Assembly (NCBI GenBank): GCA_946481585.1
Contig: CAMLOF010000090.1
Location: 1-9,933, forward strand
Length of the DNA stretch: 9,933 nucleotides
Reading direction: 5' to 3'
Source of the DNA: an uncultured Macromonas sp.
GTDB taxonomy: Bacteria > Pseudomonadota > Gammaproteobacteria > Burkholderiales > Burkholderiaceae
Shown one piece after another: positions 1-5,552 of this stretch. A program made the position numbers and the translations under genes. The notes beneath the pieces were generated by a model, which was not told the origin of the DNA, did not search any database, and saw only the letters and a program-made list of their open reading frames with translations. How positions within the stretch are numbered: position 1 is the stretch's first letter; each line of letters begins with the position of its first letter.

Positions 1-221
1 GAGATGTGCGGAACGACGCGGGAACACGCACTGCTGTTCCTGCGGCGGCTGGAGTGGGAGACCTCCCCGAGCGTTTGAAGGTTTCTCTCGCAGACCTCGC
101 GCCAGGCCGACGGCGACGTCCGCTTGATGCCGTTGGCGACCAGCTTGCTCGTTTGGGCTGGTGGTTCGGGCATGCGGGCGCAGGCCTGATTCGCGGCTGC
201 CTGCACGGTGGCCATCTGCAT
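1..221 (-). CDS. possible partial hypothetical ORF, runs off left edge
   Basis: This minus-strand frame is open from an in-frame stop near 317 to the window edge, with a first ATG at 221 that would give at least 73 residues. Third codon positions are much richer in G/C than first and second positions, as in the certain genes here, while the overlapping plus-strand frame (6-245) lacks that bias. The reading begins MQMATVQAAANQACARMPEP; I recognise no family. There is no convincing Shine-Dalgarno sequence before the ATG. It would lie downstream of and in the same direction as the cytochrome b561/YceI operon. The whole 1-360 stretch holds nothing else I can support: no terminator with a T run, no RNA gene. 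It may be a real gene start, a decayed gene or chance. Confidence 0.25.
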   Translation of the reverse strand, partial: MQMATVQAAANQACARMPEPPAQTSKLVANGIKRTSPSAWREVCERNLQTLGEVSHSSRRRNSSACSRVVPHI

Positions 222-360
222 GCGGTGTTTGCGAGAGGGTCGTAGCGCGCCCGTGCGCGTGCCCGCGAGCGTGGGCCGGAGAACGCATGCCCGGGCCGCC
301 AGCCCCGCCCACCCCTATCGAGCGAAACCAGAGCCAATACAAACTGCACCAGAGAACAGG

Positions 361-657
361 CTAACCAACCCCAAACCGCCGCTCAAAAGCCTCGGCAAAG
401 TCGGCGTTACCAGAGAGTGTGAGGGTCAACAGAACGCGCCCGTCGTCGTCCTGTTCGCTGCGGTCAAAGTCCCAGACCGCGCCTTCTTCCACCGGGCCTT
501 GCATGCCGGGGAAGGTGGCCTGCGCCCAAGCCAGCACCGTGTCGATCTCTGCGCACACGGCGGCCAAAGCGTCCGGCCGCACGCTGGCCATCGCGTCAAA
601 GGTGACGGTGCCCAGCGTGTCTTCACTGCGGTCGAAATCAAGGTAGCTCAGCGTCAT
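361..657 (-). CDS. small conserved-looking hypothetical protein, last gene of the b561/YceI operon
   Basis: Encodes 98 residues from ATG 657 (MTLSYLDFDRSE...), ending ...FERRFGVG. An upstream in-frame ATG at 672 would add five residues and has a GGGG tract just before it, so the start is uncertain. The protein is acidic, has no signal peptide or membrane segment, and is probably cytoplasmic. The hexapeptide DFDRSE occurs twice, at about residues 7-12 and 63-68, each following an aromatic or hydrophobic residue, so the protein may consist of two related strands or halves. The rest alternates a helix-like middle (AALAAVCAEIDTVLAWAQ region) with a beta-like end (RVLLTLTLSG). It starts 36 bases after the stop of the upstream YceI gene, so it is probably co-transcribed. 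I do not recognise a named domain and assign no function; reality of the gene is well supported by codon bias and position. Confidence 0.75.
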   Translation of the reverse strand: MTLSYLDFDRSEDTLGTVTFDAMASVRPDALAAVCAEIDTVLAWAQATFPGMQGPVEEGAVWDFDRSEQDDDGRVLLTLTLSGNADFAEAFERRFGVG

Positions 658-693
658 GATGACGGCGAGCATACCCCGTTCAACCCATGGCCA

Positions 694-1260
694 TCACTGC
701 TTGACGGCTTCGGCCTGGATCACCAGGCGCACGTTCTTGGGGAAGCCCCAGTCCACGCCGTAGTTCATGCCGAAAGCGGTGCGGTCGATGGTGGTTTCAA
801 AGTCGCCGCCACACACTTCGCGCTTGAGCATGGGGTTCTCGTAGCAGTTGAACTGGTTGGCCTTCAGCGTCACGGGCTGGGTCTTGCCCAGCAGCGTCAG
901 CTGGCCCTGCACCTCTGCCACTTTGTCGCCGTTGAACACCAGCTTGTCAGACACGAAGCGTGCTTTGGGGTGCTTGGCTGCGTCGAACAGGTCGGCGCTC
1001 TGCAGGTGCTTGTCGAAAGCTGCCGTGCCGGTGTTGATGGAAGCGATGTCGATGGTGATGTCCACCTTGCCGGTCTTGGCCGCACGGTCGAACTGGATCG
1101 TGCCTTCCTTCTTGTCAAAGCGGCCGCGGTTGGTAGACGTGCCGAAGTGGCCGATCTCGAAGGTCACGAAGGTGTGGGTCGGATCGACGGCGTAGTCAGC
1201 AGCGTGAGCAGCACCAAGAGACAGGGTTGCGGCGGCGATGGCGGCCAGGGTTTTGCGCAT
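694..1260 (-). CDS. periplasmic YceI family protein (lipocalin-like, polyisoprenoid-binding fold)
   Basis: 188 residues from ATG 1260, which is preceded by GGAG about 9 bases upstream; the longer frame to 1332 would run into the upstream gene and lacks the signal peptide at its start. Residues 1-20 form a Sec signal peptide (MRKTLAAIAA..., cleavage after AHA). The mature protein opens with the family hallmark Y-x-V-D-P-x-H-T (23-30) and EIGHFGTSTNRGRF (35-48), followed by DKHLQSADLFDAAKHP, the usual YceI core. Two cysteines (139 and 150) could form a periplasmic disulfide. YceI proteins form a beta-barrel that holds a long isoprenoid or related lipid; their physiological role is unsettled. 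It is the second of two adjacent YceI genes, 43 bases after the first, behind cytochrome b561. That suggests quinone- or isoprenoid-linked electron transfer (inference). Confidence 0.93.
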   Translation of the reverse strand: MRKTLAAIAAATLSLGAAHAADYAVDPTHTFVTFEIGHFGTSTNRGRFDKKEGTIQFDRAAKTGKVDITIDIASINTGTAAFDKHLQSADLFDAAKHPKARFVSDKLVFNGDKVAEVQGQLTLLGKTQPVTLKANQFNCYENPMLKREVCGGDFETTIDRTAFGMNYGVDWGFPKNVRLVIQAEAVKQ

Positions 1261-1303
1261 GGATGAAACTCCGTGGTTTGAAAAGGTTGAGGGAAAGAAA
1301 AAA

Positions 1304-1879
1304 TCAGAGCTTGCCGACGCCGTTGAGGGCAATCTTGAAGCGGACCTGCACGTCGTCAGCCACCATGGAGGTGTCCGACCATTCGTTTTCGCCGATCTTG
1401 AAGGTCAGGCGCTTGATGGGGAAACTGCCCGTGGCAGTGGTGACGCCAGACGGACCAGACGGCTGGGCCAGGGTGACGGGCACGACCACATCACTGCTGG
1501 CCCCCTTGATGGTGAGCTTGCCTGCCACCTCGAACTTACCCTGCCCCAGCGCCTTGACGCTGCTGGACTGGAAGGTGGCCTGCGGGAAGCGTGCGGTGTT
1601 GAACCACACGGGCTTGGGCAGCTCGGCGTCGGTCTCGCGCACGCCCAGGGTGGCACTGGCCACGTCCACAGTGAAGGCGATCTTGCTGGCTGCGGGCTTG
1701 GCGGGGTCGAAAGCCACTTGCGCTTCAAACTTGCGGAAGCGCCCTTCCACGGGCACGCCCATCTGGCGGCTGACGAAGACGATTTCGCTCTGTGCGGGCA
1801 CCAGTTGCTGTTGCGCCCAGGCAGGCGCAGCCACGGCGGCCAGAAGGCTGGCTCCGGCCAGCCAATACGATGGTTTCAT
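1304..1879 (-). CDS. periplasmic YceI family protein, divergent paralog
   Basis: 191 residues. ATG 1879 is preferred over ATG 1888 because the AAGGA ribosome site sits about 9 bases before 1879 but is almost in contact with 1888. Residues 1-22 are a signal peptide (cleavage after AWA, then QQQ). The mature part keeps the YceI outline: SEIVFVSRQMGVPVEGRFRKF, then a beta-rich stretch, LPKPVWFNTARFPQATF, GKLTIKG and a C-terminal strand QVRFKIAL. It lacks the D-P-x-H motif and both cysteines of its neighbour, so the two are not a recent tandem duplication. It lies 35 bases after cytochrome b561 and 43 bases before the second YceI gene. As for its neighbour, lipid binding in the periplasm is the family expectation; the exact ligand cannot be read from sequence. 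Confidence 0.92.
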   Translation of the reverse strand: MKPSYWLAGASLLAAVAAPAWAQQQLVPAQSEIVFVSRQMGVPVEGRFRKFEAQVAFDPAKPAASKIAFTVDVASATLGVRETDAELPKPVWFNTARFPQATFQSSSVKALGQGKFEVAGKLTIKGASSDVVVPVTLAQPSGPSGVTTATGSFPIKRLTFKIGENEWSDTSMVADDVQVRFKIALNGVGKL

Positions 1880-1914
1880 GTGAAACATTCCTTGTTCAAT
1901 CAGAAAACGGTGAA

Positions 1915-2478
1915 TCAGGCGCGGCCCAGCGACATGCGGGAAAGCAGCCCGTCGCGGTCAACAACCGCGTGCTTGAGGGCGCCCGCCACGTGCAGCACCA
2001 CCAAGGCCGCCATGGCGTAAGCGGCCCAGCCGTGCCAGGGCTTGATGGCCTCGGCCAGCTCGGGACTCACAGGCACAAAGTCAGGCAGAGGCAGCACGCC
2101 AAAGACAACGATGGGAAAACCCGCTGCCGAGCTGTAAGCCCAGCCCAGCAAGGGCACGGCAAAGAACAGCAGGTACAGGCCAGCGTGGGTGGCATGGTGC
2201 GCGGCGCGCTGCCAGGCAGGCATGGTGCGCAGCACAGCATCAGGCAAGGCGGGCGGGCGCTTGGCCAGACGCCACAGCAGGCGCAGCAGCGACAGCGTCA
2301 ACACCACCACACCAGCCCATTTGTGCCAGTTGTACAGCTTGAGCCGCTGTGGCGAAAAGGGCAGGTCGACCATGTACAGGCCAACGGCGAACAGCCCGAT
2401 CAACACCAGGCCCAGCAACCAGTGCATCAGCACGGCAACCGGGTGGTACTTGTCGGTGGAAGACGGGGAAGAAGACAT
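1915..2478 (-). CDS. cytochrome b561 family membrane protein
   Basis: 187 residues, the usual size for bacterial b561 (YodB/CybB type). It has four hydrophobic segments at about 17-37, 51-70, 96-118 and 146-168, with histidines placed as in heme b ligation: H12 and H19 before/in helix 1, H52 (NWHKW) in helix 2, H94/H95/H98 before helix 3, H149 (KPWHGW) and H163 in helix 4. The family sits in the inner membrane, binds two b hemes and passes electrons between quinol and acceptors; some members oxidise superoxide to quinone. The pairing with YceI matches the known yceJ-yceI arrangement of enterobacteria, here with two YceI genes. No clear Shine-Dalgarno precedes ATG 2478. It is first in the minus-strand operon, divergent from a Crp/Fnr regulator across about 150 bases. 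Confidence 0.94.
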   Translation of the reverse strand: MSSSPSSTDKYHPVAVLMHWLLGLVLIGLFAVGLYMVDLPFSPQRLKLYNWHKWAGVVVLTLSLLRLLWRLAKRPPALPDAVLRTMPAWQRAAHHATHAGLYLLFFAVPLLGWAYSSAAGFPIVVFGVLPLPDFVPVSPELAEAIKPWHGWAAYAMAALVVLHVAGALKHAVVDRDGLLSRMSLGRA

Positions 2479-2523
2479 GGGCGAAAGTTTAGGGAGCAGT
2501 CCCGGGCAAGACCCCCGGATGGC

Positions 2524-2555
2524 TTGAACTCAACGTTCAATTTTTTTGAATTCAA
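2524..2555. promoter_or_regulatory. array of four TTGAA/TTCAA half-sites between the b561 operon and crp-A
   Basis: TTGAA at 2524-2528, TTCAA at 2536-2540, TTGAA at 2546-2550 and TTCAA at 2551-2555 alternate in orientation. They give three nested inverted repeats: spacer 7, spacer 5 and spacer 0 (TTGAATTCAA). The array lies 46-77 bases upstream of the b561 start. A possible minus-strand -35 (TTGACG, 2567-2572) would put the array in the -10 area of the b561 promoter, but no good -10 hexamer is visible. This could be the operator of an unknown regulator; A/T richness alone could also produce it. Confidence 0.4.
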
Positions 2556-2594
2556 AGGGATTTAAACGTCAAAAGTCACGACATATGACGCACA

Positions 2595-2622
2595 TTGGCA
2601 GCACAGGTTCCCTGCCTACAAT
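2595..2622 (+). promoter_or_regulatory. sigma70-type promoter of crp-A, probably leaderless
   Basis: TTGGCA (2595-2600), 16-base spacer, TACAAT (2617-2622). Each hexamer matches consensus at five of six positions. Transcription would start at about 2628-2630, at the A of ATG 2630 or one or two bases before it. This explains the absence of a ribosome-binding site and predicts a leaderless transcript. Confidence 0.65.
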
Positions 2623-2629
2623 GAAAGAT

Positions 2630-3280
2630 ATGCAAGCCCCTACCTTGGAACGGCTGCTCGCCGCCTACCCCGCTCTGGCGGGCCTGGAAGCTGAAGTCGC
2701 CACGCTGCCCTGCCACGACGTGCCTGCAGCAACTCCGCTCTTCCGCGAGAACGACGCCTGCCAGGGCTTCCCCATGGTGCTGGCGGGGGAGGTACGCGTT
2801 TCGCGCGGCAGCCCGGGCGGGCGAGAGTTGGAGCTCTACCGCGTGCAGGCCGGGGAGATGTGCCTGGTGTCTTCTGCCAGCCTGTTTGCGGGCCAGCCCC
2901 TGTCGGCAAGAGGCGTCACTGCCTCGCCCACAGAGCTGGTGCTGTTGCCGCCGCCGCTGTTCCGCCAAGCGATGGCCCACGAACCCTTTCGCGACTATGT
3001 GCTTGGGCTTTTCGCCGCGCGCATGGCAGACCTGACTGCACTGATCGAATCCGTGGCCTTCCAGCGCCTGGACAGCCGCCTGGCCAGTGCCCTGCTGGGG
3101 CACGGCACCCAGGTGCACACCACGCACCAGGCGCTGGCCGACGAGCTGGGCACCGTGCGCGAAATAGTGACGCGCCTGCTGCGCCGTTTTGAACGCGAAG
3201 GCGCGGTGGAACTCTCGCGGGAATGCATCACCATCCGTGACAGTGCCGCCCTGAGAGCGCTGGCCACCCCGCCTGTGTGA
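2630..3280 (+). CDS. Crp/Fnr family transcriptional regulator (crp-A)
   Basis: 216 residues from ATG 2630; in-frame ATG 2621 and codons further upstream lie inside or before the promoter and are rejected. The N-terminal cyclic-nucleotide-binding-like barrel spans about 15-125 (TPLFRENDACQGFPMVLAGEVRVSR, RVQAGEMC), the dimer helix about 127-150, and the winged helix-turn-helix about 160-208 (HQALADELG-TVREIVTRLLRRFEREG). The recognition helix has R177-E178-x3-R182, equivalent to CRP R180/E181/R185, which predicts TGTGA half-sites. There is no N-terminal cysteine cluster, so it is not an iron-sulfur FNR. Cysteines 28, 44, 78 and 199 are present; C78 lies in a GE-x-C-x-L-like position seen in other non-FNR members (recalled), so thiol sensing is possible but unproven. 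Its stop codon lies inside a TGTGA-N6-TCACA palindrome upstream of the next gene, a likely target. Confidence 0.93.
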   Translation: MQAPTLERLLAAYPALAGLEAEVATLPCHDVPAATPLFRENDACQGFPMVLAGEVRVSRGSPGGRELELYRVQAGEMCLVSSASLFAGQPLSARGVTASPTELVLLPPPLFRQAMAHEPFRDYVLGLFAARMADLTALIESVAFQRLDSRLASALLGHGTQVHTTHQALADELGTVREIVTRLLRRFEREGAVELSRECITIRDSAALRALATPPV

Positions 3281-3291
3281 CCTGGGTCACA
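3276..3291. promoter_or_regulatory. CRP-type operator overlapping the crp-A stop codon
   Basis: TGTGACCTGGGTCACA is a perfect 7-2-7 palindrome and an exact match to the CRP consensus TGTGA-N6-TCACA. Bases 3278-3280 are the TGA stop of crp-A. Its centre (3283.5) is 41.5 bases before the transcription start predicted from the -10 hexamer at 3313-3318, the class II activator position. The likely binder is crp-A, fnr-B or a genomic CRP homologue; the target is the DUF2892 gene. Confidence 0.75.
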
Positions 3292-3312
3292 GAGGGATCG
3301 GCCCGCAAGCGG

Positions 3313-3318
3313 TTCAAT
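3313..3318 (+). promoter_or_regulatory. -10 element of the class II promoter for the DUF2892 gene
   Basis: TTCAAT matches TATAAT at four of six positions and sits exactly at -12 to -7 if the palindrome at 3276-3291 is centred at -41.5. No good -35 is present, as expected for an activator-dependent promoter. The predicted leader to ATG 3358 is about 33 bases and contains the ribosome site. Confidence 0.45.
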
Positions 3319-3357
3319 CGACGTCAACAGCTTCAACGCTTCTTCAAGGAGAAAACC

Positions 3358-3549
3358 ATGAACAAGAACGTCGGCGGCATCGACCGCATTCTGCGCATCG
3401 TCGTGGGCATCGCCCTCATTGCCCTGGCAGCAACCGGCACCGTGGGCCTTTGGGGCTACATCGGTGTGCTGCCGCTGCTCACCGGGCTCCTGGGCTGGTG
3501 CCCGCCCTACGCCATCTTTGGCTGGAACACCTGCAAGACCAAGCAGTGA
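3358..3549 (+). CDS. DUF2892 / YgaP-like small inner-membrane protein
   Basis: 63 residues from ATG 3358, with a strong AAGGAGA ribosome site at 3346-3352. The start MNKNVGGIDRILRIVVGIAL is characteristic of the DUF2892 family. Two transmembrane segments are visible, about 11-29 and 32-47, and the C-terminal tail is CPPYAIFGWNTCKTKQ, with the conserved cysteine pair C48 and C59. The family also forms the membrane tail of the rhodanese YgaP; stand-alone members are common in Proteobacteria and their job is not established, though a link to sulfur or redox stress is often suggested. It follows crp-A by 77 bases with its own predicted activator-dependent promoter, and is therefore a candidate direct target of a Crp/Fnr regulator. 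Confidence 0.92.
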   Translation: MNKNVGGIDRILRIVVGIALIALAATGTVGLWGYIGVLPLLTGLLGWCPPYAIFGWNTCKTKQ

Positions 3550-3563
3550 ACCATGCGGCGGGG

Positions 3564-3585
3564 CGCCCTCAGGCGGGGGGCGTTT
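3564..3585 (+). terminator. possible hairpin terminator after the DUF2892 gene
   Basis: Bases 3564-3570 (CGCCCTC) pair with 3576-3582 (GGGGGCG), including one G-U pair, around a five-base loop and followed by only three T residues. The stem also contains the stop codon of the convergent kinase-fold gene (3569-3571). The short T run makes it a weak candidate. Confidence 0.35.
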
Positions 3586-4318
3586 CGTCCACGAATGCTT
3601 GCATGCCCGCCAGCACGGTGCGCAGGCGCTTGACTTCACGCGAGCCGTCGAGGCGGCTGGACCACGCGGCCCAGCGCGACACCCGCGCCAGACGGGGCAA
3701 CAGCGGTCGCAGGAAAGCTCTCAAATCGATGGGTGGGCCGCCGTTGGCATAGGCCAGCAGCACGGTATACACGGCCTGCGGCCCCAGATCGGCCAGGGTG
3801 CGCGCCAGCGAAAACACCAGCTGCAGCATGTCGTAACCCTGCACCGTGGCCAAAGGCAGGGCCGGGCAGAGCTGCTCTTCAAAATCCAGCCGGGCAAAGT
3901 GTTCGCCGTCCCACGTCATGTTGCGGGCCTGGGCGCCGCCATGCCACTGCCCGCGTGCATGGAAGGCCGCCAAGTCGGCGCTGGCCGCAGCCAGCAGGCG
4001 CAGCCGCGCCTCGGGCGCCAAGGTGGCCAGGCATTCGTCCAGCGTGGGGCCAATGTCTGCGGTGACCAAGGCTGCGCCATCGAACCCAAGCACCGGGGGA
4101 ACCTTTTCTCCGGCGGCAGACAAGGCCAGCAGGCGCTGGTGCTCGTAAGCCAGGAGTTTGGCGCCGTCTGCCTGCCGCACAGCCGCCCAGGGAACGGCCA
4201 CCCCCACGAAGCGCGAGAACACCCAAATGGCAAGCGACTTGCGCCAGCTGCGTAGAGGCCGGCGGGACGACTTGGTCCAGCTGAGTGGACGCGTGGGTGG
4301 TGTGTTGACAGAAGTCAT
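3569..4318 (-). CDS. kinase-fold (Bud32/LPS-kinase-like) protein with altered catalytic loop
   Basis: 249 residues from ATG 4318; an upstream TTG at 4333 overlaps the putative -10 and is not favoured. The N-terminus is basic (residues 9-29, rich in R, K, S and W). Kinase-like marks follow: E59 in YEHQRL as the helix-C glutamate, a hinge-like stretch near LVTADIGPTLDECL (84-97), then FHARGQWHGGAQARN (119-133) where the catalytic loop should be, and LDFEEQ (144-149) where D-F-G should be. The canonical catalytic aspartate of H-x-D-x4-N is glycine (H126, G128, N133) and DFG reads DFE. I recall related betaproteobacterial proteins with the same H-G-x-A-Q-x-R-N signature annotated as serine/threonine or Bud32-like kinases, so this is likely family-typical rather than a mutation. 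Substrate is unknown; phosphotransfer on a surface sugar or a pseudokinase role are both possible. Confidence 0.8.
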   Translation of the reverse strand: MTSVNTPPTRPLSWTKSSRRPLRSWRKSLAIWVFSRFVGVAVPWAAVRQADGAKLLAYEHQRLLALSAAGEKVPPVLGFDGAALVTADIGPTLDECLATLAPEARLRLLAAASADLAAFHARGQWHGGAQARNMTWDGEHFARLDFEEQLCPALPLATVQGYDMLQLVFSLARTLADLGPQAVYTVLLAYANGGPPIDLRAFLRPLLPRLARVSRWAAWSSRLDGSREVKRLRTVLAGMQAFVDETPPA

Positions 4319-4332
4319 GGGCAAGGCGGTCA

Positions 4333-4338
4333 ATTATG
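4333..4338 (-). promoter_or_regulatory. possible -10 element for the kinase-fold gene
   Basis: CATAAT on the minus strand matches TATAAT at five of six positions and predicts a start near 4326, leaving a leader of about 8 bases before ATG 4318. No -35 hexamer of quality lies 16-18 bases upstream. Lack of a Shine-Dalgarno sequence before the ATG fits a very short leader. Confidence 0.35.
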
Positions 4339-4402
4339 CAGGAGGCGCGCCCATACCACACCCTTGACTCCCCCGTCACAGCGCGGCCATCCACAGCGTG
4401 CC

Positions 4403-4408
4403 TATGAT
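4403..4408 (+). promoter_or_regulatory. possible -10 element placing the oxidoreductase on a leaderless transcript
   Basis: TATGAT matches TATAAT at five of six positions. Its last T is eight bases before the A of ATG 4416, exactly as in the crp-A promoter, so transcription would begin at or next to the start codon. No good -35 is visible at 16-18 bases; a GTCACA half-site (4375-4380) lies about where a class II activator would contact, but its partner half is poor. Confidence 0.4.
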
Positions 4409-4415
4409 CTTACGC

Positions 4416-5552
4416 ATGCAAACCCCTACCCTTTTCGACCCCATCCAGGTTGGCGCCTGGACCCTGCCCAACCGCGTCGTGATGGCGCCCTTGACCCGCA
4501 ACCGCGCGCCCGGCCAAGTGCCCACGCCGTTGATGGCTACCTATTACGCGCAACGTGCCCAACGCGACCAGGGTGCCGGTCTCATCATCACCGAAGCCAC
4601 GCCCGTCTGCCCCGAAGGGCACGGCTATGCGGACACACCCGGCATCCACACGCCACAGCAAGTACAGGCCTGGAAGGCCGTGACCGAGGCGGTGCACCGC
4701 GAAGGCGGGCACATCGTGGTGCAGCTGTGGCATGTTGGCCGCATTTCGCACGTGGACCTGCAGCCGGGCGGCCAGCCGCCCGTGGCGCCGTCCGCCATCC
4801 GCGCCAACGCCAAGACCTACCTGATCCGCGAAGAGAACGGCCAGCGCGTGGGCGGCTTCGTGGACACGTCTGAACCGCGCGCACTGCGCCTGGATGAATT
4901 GCCGGGTGTTGTGGAAAGCTTCCGCCAGGCTGCACGCAACGCGGTTGAAGCGGGCTTTGACGGCATCGAAATCCACGCCGCCAACGGCTACCTGCTGGAC
5001 CAGTTCCTGCGCAGCGGCTCCAACCAGCGCACCGACGCCTACGGCGGCCCGATCGAAAACCGCGCCCGGCTGCTGATGGAAGTCATGCAGGCGGTGTGCG
5101 AAGAAATCGGCGGCGAACGGGTGGGCATTCGCCTGTCGCCCGTGACCCCGGCCAACGATGCCCACGACCCGGCGCCGCAACCGCTGTTCGAATACGTGGC
5201 ACGCCAGCTGGCCCCGCTCAACCTGGCCTACGTGCACGTGATTGAAGGGCAGACCGGCGGCGCGCGTGATTTCCAGCAAGGCGAACAGCCCTTTGACTAC
5301 ACGGCCTTGCGCCAAGCCTACCGCGATGCAGGCGGGCGCGGCGCCTGGATGGTGAACAACGGCTACGACGGCGCATTGGCCAACGGCGTTCTGGGTGAAG
5401 GCGCCGATCTGGTGGCTTTTGGCAAGTCCATGATCGCCAACCCTGACCTGACACGCCGCCTGCGTGAGGGCGCGACGCTGAACGAACCCGACCGCACCAC
5501 CTTCTACGGCGGCGGCGAGCGCGGCTACACCGACTACCCGGCGTTGGCCTGA
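4416..5552 (+). CDS. Old Yellow Enzyme family NADH:flavin oxidoreductase / ene-reductase (NemA-like)
   Basis: 378 residues from ATG 4416, the usual length for the family; GTG 4398 and ATG 4404 lie upstream in frame but overlap the -10 hexamer. An FMN-binding TIM barrel is shown by NRVVMAPLTRNRA (19-31, T27 near the flavin), QLWHVGRISH (103-112), the substrate/active-site motif HAANGYLLDQFL with H187, N190 and Y192 (187-198), the barrel signature N-Q-R-T-D-A-Y-G-G-P-I-E-N-R (203-216), and the C-terminal phosphate-binding FGKSMIANPDL (335-345). Such enzymes reduce activated C=C bonds, N-ethylmaleimide, nitrate esters or quinone-like electrophiles with NAD(P)H in the cytoplasm. The H/N pair indicates the classical OYE class. 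It is divergent from the kinase-fold gene and its last 19 bases overlap the convergent cyclic-di-GMP gene. Physiological substrate cannot be read from sequence. Confidence 0.94.
   Translation: MQTPTLFDPIQVGAWTLPNRVVMAPLTRNRAPGQVPTPLMATYYAQRAQRDQGAGLIITEATPVCPEGHGYADTPGIHTPQQVQAWKAVTEAVHREGGHIVVQLWHVGRISHVDLQPGGQPPVAPSAIRANAKTYLIREENGQRVGGFVDTSEPRALRLDELPGVVESFRQAARNAVEAGFDGIEIHAANGYLLDQFLRSGSNQRTDAYGGPIENRARLLMEVMQAVCEEIGGERVGIRLSPVTPANDAHDPAPQPLFEYVARQLAPLNLAYVHVIEGQTGGARDFQQGEQPFDYTALRQAYRDAGGRGAWMVNNGYDGALANGVLGEGADLVAFGKSMIANPDLTRRLREGATLNEPDRTTFYGGGERGYTDYPALA

Noticed and set aside
222..360. Terminator or RNA gene after the b561/YceI operon
   Set aside because: GC-rich repeats occur but no stem followed by a T run and no tRNA-like fold could be found by eye.
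208..1266. Long plus-strand open frame of 352 residues
   Set aside because: It is antisense to the hypothetical and YceI genes, has His/Val/Gln-rich composition typical of reverse-strand reading in GC-rich DNA, and has no family features.
1261..1332. N-terminal extension of the second YceI gene
   Set aside because: It would overlap the end of the upstream YceI gene and bury the signal peptide; ATG 1260 has a ribosome site and a clean signal sequence.
2546..2629. Upstream start for crp-A
   Set aside because: The segment contains the -35 and -10 hexamers and part of the half-site array; the encoded residues do not resemble the family.
4364..4408. TTGACT and TATGAT as one sigma70 promoter
   Set aside because: The spacing is 33 bases, far beyond the usable range.
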